64,000 nt of DNA, taken from Pycnopodia helianthoides (taxonomy: Eukaryota > Echinodermata > Asteroidea > Forcipulatida > Asteriidae). The stretch covers positions 1 through 64,000 of the forward strand of contig JASTWB010000029.1 of NCBI GenBank assembly GCA_032158295.1, in the 5' to 3' direction. A program made the translations under genes and the position numbers. How positions within the stretch are numbered: the first letter of the stretch is position 1; every line of letters starts with the position of its first letter. This document shows, piece by piece, positions 57,862-64,000 of the stretch. The notes beneath the pieces are model-generated. The model saw only the letters and a list, made by a program, of their open reading frames with translations. It ran no database searches and was not told where the DNA came from.

Positions 57862-60800
57862 TTACACATGCATGTACACCGGGTTCGGCCTTCTTTGCCT
57901 CTTCCCTGAGGCCGCCTCGAATTTCTTTTTGGCCTCAGGGCTGCCGACAACATACCCTTTCCATCCTGCTTTACGGTGGTTTCTGTTAAAACAAAAAACA
58001 ATAGGATGCAAACCTTGTTTGAATTGCATCGCTCATCGTCAATAATATATGTCATTGTACACTGTCTTTATAATATTACTTTCACATTGGGGTGGGGGAG
58101 GGAGTAGTTTCGATTCTACAATGTCCAGCTGGACCTAACTTCAATGAATGTGAACACGATTGTGCACATGGCCTATATAATAGGTTACCGAAAGACTGAC
58201 ACGGAACCGCAGACGTGTGTTTAGAACGATACTTACTCTTCTTCATGGTCGGATGCATCATCCACGTCTTCTTGGCTCCTTTTGAACAAAACATAAATGC
58301 CTTATCAAAATAATACAAATTATATGATAATTATATGTGTAGTTAGTGTAATATTCTTCAATATCGAAACAATGAATGTATTTTTGGGATTGTAGAAAAA
58401 AAATACTCAAATTGGAAGAATTGCTATTTGCATGAAGGCCCGTAAGCGAGCGATTAATACTCAGCAAAAAGATAGTTGCTAATCCTTAGGTGCACGTTGC
58501 ATGAGTAAAACGTGTGCATTTTTGTGCATCACTTTTCCACTCAGCAACTCGCCCCTTTTATTTTAGGGACGGCTGTGATTAGCCTGTATCTTGGTTGCCT
58601 CAAAAGGAACAACATCGTCTTAAAAACAACACTAACTTTTCGCGTTCACAAGCGTGTTTTCCTTATGCATCTCATCATACGGGGGGATACTCTCCATAGA
58701 CGGAAGTTAAATCAAGATGTTTTTCATGATCACATACCCTTCTGTAGTCTGATCCACCTCCTCCAGGTGATCAACCTCCTCCAGGTTCTCTACTACCCCT
58801 ACGTCCCCCACGTCCCCCACGTTCTCCACTTCCTCCACTTCCTCCGCGTCCCCCGTTTCCATGTGGACCGTCTCATTATCAACATTAACACTGAAACAAA
58901 TTTAATTGTGTTTTCGATATAACTTTATAATCATATTTTTTCCCTGGGTTAGTGTAGGCCTACGGCTACACCCACCCTCAGTGCGATCCCGAATGGGATT
59001 TACTTTATTTTTAAATGGTAAATTTTTCAATTAAAAATTGAACACCGCTTTAGAGCATAGGCTAATATTACTAAGTTTGTTACTAGTCCCAGGTATTAAC
59101 CAACAAATGCGGTATTAGTTTTACCCAACAATACAGTTACCCAATATTTTTTACAGTGCAGGGCATTAGGTTCAACAGCCTTTGTGTCATACCAACATTT
59201 TCTTTTCGAAATGTAGTCCTTCATGAACATTATCTAGGACCACAAAATTCGATGGAAAACAGGGGCAGTGCAGTTTACAAAATATGACAAGTAAACATTG
59301 TGTGTATAACAGGTGTGAACGAGTGGATAAAACAATCTGCTGGAATTGCTTTATATAAAGCCTGCCTGTAATAACAAGCGTAAATGTGTCAATTAATCAC
59401 TTTCAGTTTCTTGTTCGCAAATTGGTTTTCTTTTGTTTGTTCGCTTGTTTTATTTAAATGCATTACTTTAATTTCGAGGTATTTCCTGTTGGTGTTTTTT
59501 GTTACAAACCAAACCATATTATGAACACTTACTCATAAGTTCCCTGATCCCCATCATTGAATGAAGAGTCCATGTCGCTCTCTTCGTTATTCGTATCTCT
59601 ATAACAAAAAGCGCAATAAACAAACGGGGTGAACGATTACTAACAAACCACTTTAAAGACACTGGACACCTTTGGTAATTGTCAAAGACCAGTCTTCTCA
59701 CTTGGTGTATCTCAACATATGCACAAAATAACCAACCTGTGAAACTTTGAATTCAATTGGTCGTCGAAGTTGCGAGATAATAATGGAAGAAAAAACACCC
59801 TTGTCACACAAAGTTGTGTGCTTTCAGATGCTTGATTTCGAGACCTCACGCGTGAGGTCTCAAAATCAATTCAAATATTTTACTGAGAAATTACTTCTTT
59901 CTCAAAAACTACGTTACTTCAGAGGGAGCCGTTTCTCACAATGTTTTATACTATCAACAGCTCTCCATTGCTCGTTACCAGGTAAGTTTTTATGCTGACA
60001 ACTATTTTGAGTAACTACCAATAGTGTCCAGTGCCTTTAAACGACATACAGAACTGATATAGTTACTAAATTTAAGTTTCATGTATTTGTTGTATCAATG
60101 TCACTAGCTAAAATCAGTCCTCCCATTAATGTCAAAGTACAATATGTTTTCACAGAACGGCTGTTTCTTTTCCCCTGAGAGAACCATCGAGACTAGGGTA
60201 CATTTACCGGCACGGTTTTACACACTCATTATTCAAATGTGTGACATTCCTATAACAATTGTAAACGCCAAATCAAGTCTCTATTTCGCACTTTGTGCAA
60301 TACTCCCTGATAATTGATATTGACATACAAAATAAAAATGGATATAACTTTCCTGATAAAAAAAGTCAAATTCTTTTGACTTTAACAGCCCCCCCCCCCT
60401 TGCCATAAAACAATCAGTATTGGGAATGCATTGATTGATAGCTAACTTGCTCAAATTTAATCTGGCCTTGCCATCGTTGTTCTTAACAAACTTAACTTAC
60501 CGTTTGTGCTCATCTTGCTGCTTCCTGCGCCTTTAAACAAGATATCAAAGAAAACTTAAACTATAGGCATACACAAATTACTTAAAAATAAATTCAAGAA
60601 CATTAACATATTGTTTTTAAACCAAATTTTTGTAGAAAGCGTGATACTTTATTGTTGTTCACGTTTTTGTTGTTCTCAATACATTTTACATTTTTAAAAC
60701 ATAATGTATTAATGATCAATCGTATTTTAAGTCACCACACCGTCACTGACAATATCAAGACTCGTTCAGTATGACGAAATCAGAAATGACAGTAGTACAA

Positions 60801-62155
60801 CTGCTTTAGGACTTTTTACAACTCAATTGCTTTAACAACTGTCATACATTACTTACAAAACGTCGTTTAAGTTTTCACACTTTGAATTTTTGACTAATTG
60901 TTTTAATTAGTTGTTGATATAAGAAACCGGTGTATAGGGCCTTAGCGTCGAAAGAGATAGCGGTTGTTTCAGGTCCTGAAATATAAACAAACTCACTAAA
61001 CTCTCCTTTAGTTGATGGAAGCCTTTCAAAGGTAAATTTGAACGGCATTTCTAGATAAAGGCCCGAAAAAGGATTTTGATACAAGAAAATTAATAAATAA
61101 ACAATAAAAGGAACAGATAATGGCATATTCAAAGTTGTTGGGCTTTGTATGAAATTTATGCTCCAGCATGCAACAAAACATGTGTATACTATAGAGCACC
61201 TGCAATAAGTGCAGGTGTGTAGTTAGGTAACTATTATTATTTTTACCTGACTCTGTTTTGATAGGTCCGCTTATTGTTAACGGCTTCGCCAATGCCATGT
61301 CTAACTTTTTGGCGGTTATCGGCGGTATCGTCCAACCCCATCACCGACATGACTTCCAACACGGCACTAAGCATAGCCGGATGCCTCCTCCCTCCAACAT
61401 TGTACTGGGCTATGGCATCTCTTAAAGTTTGCTGTGGGCCGATGAATTAAGATTTTGACTCAAGAAAAGGCAAATTCGATAGAAAGAAAGTCAGTGCAAC
61501 GTTTGAATTTTAATTGCATTACTAATTTTATACGGATGATTATTATTAACAATGAAGGTTTTATCGTTAACACTATGATGAAAAAAAAAACATAAATTTA
61601 AACGACTGTATACTATGTGGAAATACATTTGTTGAGTTTTTCAAAGAATATGCCTTCTTGTGGTGGCATAAAGAGAATTTGTTTTAGCTTGTCACCAAGG
61701 TTGTATATTTTGCTTAAATCAGGTATGGTTTTTAAATAAATTAAAGAAACTTATAATACTGAAAGGTGGGTCAGAAATCAGGGTCCGCTGCTTAGTATAT
61801 TAATTAAGTGGAATTTGTTGTCACTGAATGAAACCTGTTTTAAATATAAAAAAAAATAAGTTAGTAAATATTGCCCGCTACTGTCAGCAAGCATTTTGAT
61901 AGCCCTGTACTAAAATTTTACCCTTTAACACATGCAAACTGCGGAACTTACTTGGTATAGTCGTCTTTGTGGAGTCGACTTGTTGTTCTTTCTTTTCCTT
62001 TTCGGCGACGGTATTCGTCTTATCCCAGTCGCATCTTCATTCTGCAATAACTGACTATAAGTACCTGGCAATGCCCGCCCTTCAACATTATTGACTGCTC
62101 GAAAGGAGTCACAGATTGCCCGATTTATAATGTCTCGAAGAACAGGTCCATCCAT
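57862..62155 (-). CDS. Seven-exon gene for an unrecognised 266-residue acidic, probably nuclear protein
   Basis: Minus-strand exons: 62155-61952, 61431-61247, 60531-60502, 59598-59533, 58890-58738, 58278-58237 and 57982-57862, totalling 801 nt (266 codons plus TAA). All introns have GT-AG ends: five of six donors begin GTAAGT or GTATGT-like sequence and one is GTAAAA. Intron 1 is phase 0; the other five all fall after the second codon base, so the frame stays open throughout. The N-terminus MDGPVLRDIINRAICDSF is followed by an NLS-like SPKRKRKNNK (about residues 50-59). Exon 2 (69-130) looks helical (TLRDAIAQYNVGGRRHPAML). Exons 4-6 are strongly acidic, rich in Glu, Asp and Val (EEVEEVENVGDVGDVGVVEN). 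The basic C-terminus reads KAGWKGYVVGSPEAKKKFEA and ends PNPVYMHV. I recognise no family. An acidic nuclear or chromatin-associated role is inference. Intron 3 contains an inverted-repeat element. Confidence 0.7.
59652..60041 (+). mobile_element. Complete TTTAAAG(A/G)CACTGGACAC inverted-repeat element (MITE) in intron 3 of the seven-exon gene
   Basis: A 390-bp element. The left end TTTAAAGACACTGGACAC...TTGGTAATT and the right end AGTGTCCAGTGCCTTTAAA are inverted copies. An internal palindrome GAGACCTCACGCGTGAGGTCTC sits near its middle (about 59838). No coding capacity. Truncated relatives lie at 24432-24521 and 36147-36460. Confidence 0.9.
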
Positions 62156-62216
62156 GATAATTCTTGCTTGATGAGTGTCGGATTAAACCAGGCTCTCTAT
62201 TATTAAGAGTTAGAAT

Positions 62217-62315
62217 TTTCCCGCGAACAGTGCTGATTTCCCTGTCATGTTTCCCGCGAACAGCACTGATTTATTTTTTATGTTTCCCGCGAATAGCACT
62301 GATTGGTTGATCTGT
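62217..62315. promoter_or_regulatory. Three 33-bp repeats, each with an E2F-like TTTCCCGCGAA site
   Basis: TTTCCCGCGAA occurs at 62217, 62250 and 62283, exactly 33 bp apart, within a tandem unit that also shares CAG(C/T)(A/G)CTGATT. The sites lie 62-138 bp upstream of the start codon at 62155 of the minus-strand gene. TTTCCCGC is the classical E2F/DP recognition sequence and is functional in either orientation, so cell-cycle-linked expression is plausible. Binding is not shown by sequence alone. Confidence 0.6.
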
Positions 62316-62724
62316 TTACCACCAAGGTTTTGATGACATAATACGTAAATTCCCTGGCTAACATTCTACTGCCTCTACTAAGAACACGCCAAGTTGGCTC
62401 ATTCCTAGATTTTGTGACAACTTAATATATATGGCATAGACCTAAATAAAAACAATGGCAGACTTTAAATACATTGATGGGGGAATGTGCAAAGATTACA
62501 AGACTTAGGCCTCGTCGTCATTCATTTGTATGATTCCTTCCTCATCTCATTGTTATATTATGCAGTATCTCCTTTTAGTTTACTTAGGCCGATCAACCTG
62601 TAATGCTGTGCAGGGTCTCTAGGTCTGGTAAACTACAGCTGTAGAGAGCAGAGGTTTAGGCCTAGTCGTCGGCAAAATAAGTAATTTTTCCTGTAGGGCT
62701 ACTTCATTCATTTATTTATTTGCC

Positions 62725-63095
62725 ACAGTATCAACAAATAAAAAGACATTATCACTCAAGAGTGATCACTTTACAGTACAGATATATCAAAGGCACAGTA
62801 CACGTTTTCAGAGTTATTACCAAACGCGTACTGTTCCTTTAAGAACTAGATGAAGACAAACATGACACTGCATATGGATCCATTTTAGAAGCAGAGCTTG
62901 TAGGCAATGGTCCCTATAAAAGACATGCATTTGCATTGAGACAGAGAATAATAAAACAATTTAGGTGAACCAAAAGGTCCCAGGTCGAGTCGAGAACGTG
63001 TCAATGCACAAGCATGTACTCAAGAAAGAAATCTAAGTAAACACTTAAAAACAATTACTAAGTACTGACCGAAACTGATTGATCACACCCTACTT
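62725..63095. repeat. Dispersed repeat, copy 2 (pairs with 57295-57695)
   Basis: Same block order as copy 1, shorter in the middle, and containing a 52-bp insertion at 62789-62840 absent from copy 1. Lies upstream of the seven-exon gene, on the other side from copy 1. Confidence 0.85.
62789..62840. mobile_element. 52-bp miniature inverted-repeat insertion
   Basis: AAAGGCACAGTACACGTTTT and the complement of AAACGCGTACTGTTCCTTT form inverted ends that make up nearly the whole insertion. Copy 1 of the surrounding repeat (near 57365) shows the uninterrupted site (ATCAAGAACAAG). It is probably an extreme internal-deletion derivative of a larger inverted-repeat element. Confidence 0.65.
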
Positions 63096-64000
63096 GTTGC
63101 TCAATGTTTTGGTTGACCAAAACAAATTCCTTAATGCAATGGCTTAATCCATAGTCCATACACACTGGAACTTGTGGGATCCTGATCTGACAACAACAGA
63201 TTAATGGCATATTGTGGCCCAGCGGATCAGAACACATTAAATTTCAGGCTGCCACACGGGTCAGCAATATTCCTTGAAAAACAAAGCTTCTTTGCAGTTG
63301 CGAAGTTTGGTGAGCAAATTCTGCTAAAAGTTGTTTCAAATATAGATGAAAATAGGTGTGTTTTTTTAGTATCAAAATCCTCCAATATCATAATCGGGAA
63401 CAATTAAATAATAGTCACTTATATGATCCTCCTAAAAAACGTAAATATCTGAAAATGCATATTGTGTAGGCCTTTATGTTGTTTTCACCACAACTGTAGT
63501 AACTTTTCAAATTATGCTTCCATGATTATAATTGCAATATCTTACCGTGAAAACTGCCGGACGCAACAAGCCTTTTTTGTTAAAATCAACAGGAACCTTC
63601 CTCCTATATTTTGGTGGGCGTATTTGCGATCATTGTAATTTTGTTTTTAATGTGTTCCTTTTCCCTTTTTTCTTTATTTTTTTTATCAGGGAAAGTCAAA
63701 GGTTATTTTCTTATGAAGAATCATAATGACTTCTTAAACAACATCCCTGTTGGTGTCTTCTGACCATCCCTCATTGTCATTCATCAGTGCCTCCATCCAA
63801 TGGAGGTCACAGACCATTCGAGCAAAGACAGTTGGCAGAAGGACACTAAGCCTCTGTTCTTACAATTTTCCAGACATCTCTTTTACCATTTTTAGATATT
63901 GTTTGTGTAAGGAAGCTGATAATCATTCTAAATTTAGTTGAAATTTTCTCAAGAAAAATACCGACATTCTCTTGGTGTATACCATTAGGCTAATAGGTCT
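63096..64000. other. Stretch without a recognised gene
   Basis: Short open frames at 63204-63407 and 63532-63726 show no recognisable similarity and no splice context. AT-rich with T runs near 63660-63690. Nothing further seen. Confidence 0.35.

Noticed and set aside
57819..58055. The 78-residue frame ending ...EEHSIP as the last exon reading of the seven-exon gene
   Set aside because: Joining from the preceding exon in phase uses a different frame here, giving NHRKAGWKGYVVGSPEA...PNPVYMHV and a stop at 57862. The longer frame needs an inconsistent phase.

Overview
This is eukaryotic, intron-containing genomic DNA packed with mobile elements and simple repeats. Nothing bacterial, plasmid or CRISPR-like was seen. 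The mix of DIRS/Ngaro-like, CR1/L2-like and Ty3/Gypsy retroelements, hAT and PIF/Harbinger transposons, tRNA-headed SINEs and many short inverted-repeat elements fits a marine deuterostome invertebrate. From memory, the short TTTAAAG(A/G)CACTGGACAC elements and the long palindromic element resemble repeats seen in sea-star genomes. Echinoderm/asteroid is therefore my best guess, held with modest confidence.

Layout. 0.5-1.2 kb: last two exons of a gene ending in a SANT/Myb-like domain (+). 1.5-9 kb: repeats, including a 72-bp minisatellite, TG and TA microsatellites, SINEs and a 130-bp array. 9.2-16.6 kb: locus A, a three-exon gene or pseudogene (+) encoding a FEN1/XPG-like nuclease core followed by a cysteine-rich CXC domain. 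16.6-18.1 kb: LINE remains. 18.2-19.3 kb: satellites. 19.6-22.6 kb: PIF/Harbinger transposase (-). 23.0-23.7 kb: locus B, the 3' end of a second XPG/CXC copy (+). 24.7-25.75 kb: a two-zinc-finger reading frame (-). 25.75-33.7 kb: a broken Ty3/Gypsy element (-) interrupted by two fold-back elements, one of which holds a third, palindromic element. 36.8-40.4 kb: hAT transposase (-). 41.7-42.85 kb: fragment of another multicopy family (+). 42.9-48.7 kb: DIRS/Ngaro-like element (+) with gag, RT-RNase H, tyrosine recombinase and an SGNH-hydrolase module. 49.5-53.0 kb: CR1/L2-like LINE (+). 53.7-55.1 kb: locus C, a third XPG/CXC copy (-). 57.8-62.2 kb: a clean seven-exon gene (-) for an unrecognised 266-residue acidic, probably nuclear protein. 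Three evenly spaced E2F-like sites lie just upstream of its start codon.

Two things stand out. First, three separate loci of one poorly known family combine an XPG/FEN1-type nuclease core (acidic motifs in the right order) with a C-terminal CXC domain. All three carry frameshifts or stops, yet locus A keeps its splice sites and every catalytic acidic residue I can align. Second, the seven-exon gene has no lesion, its splice phases agree throughout, and it has a striking promoter repeat. Single-base frameshifts are common in the mobile-element reading frames. They may be real decay or assembly indels, and the sequence alone cannot tell which.
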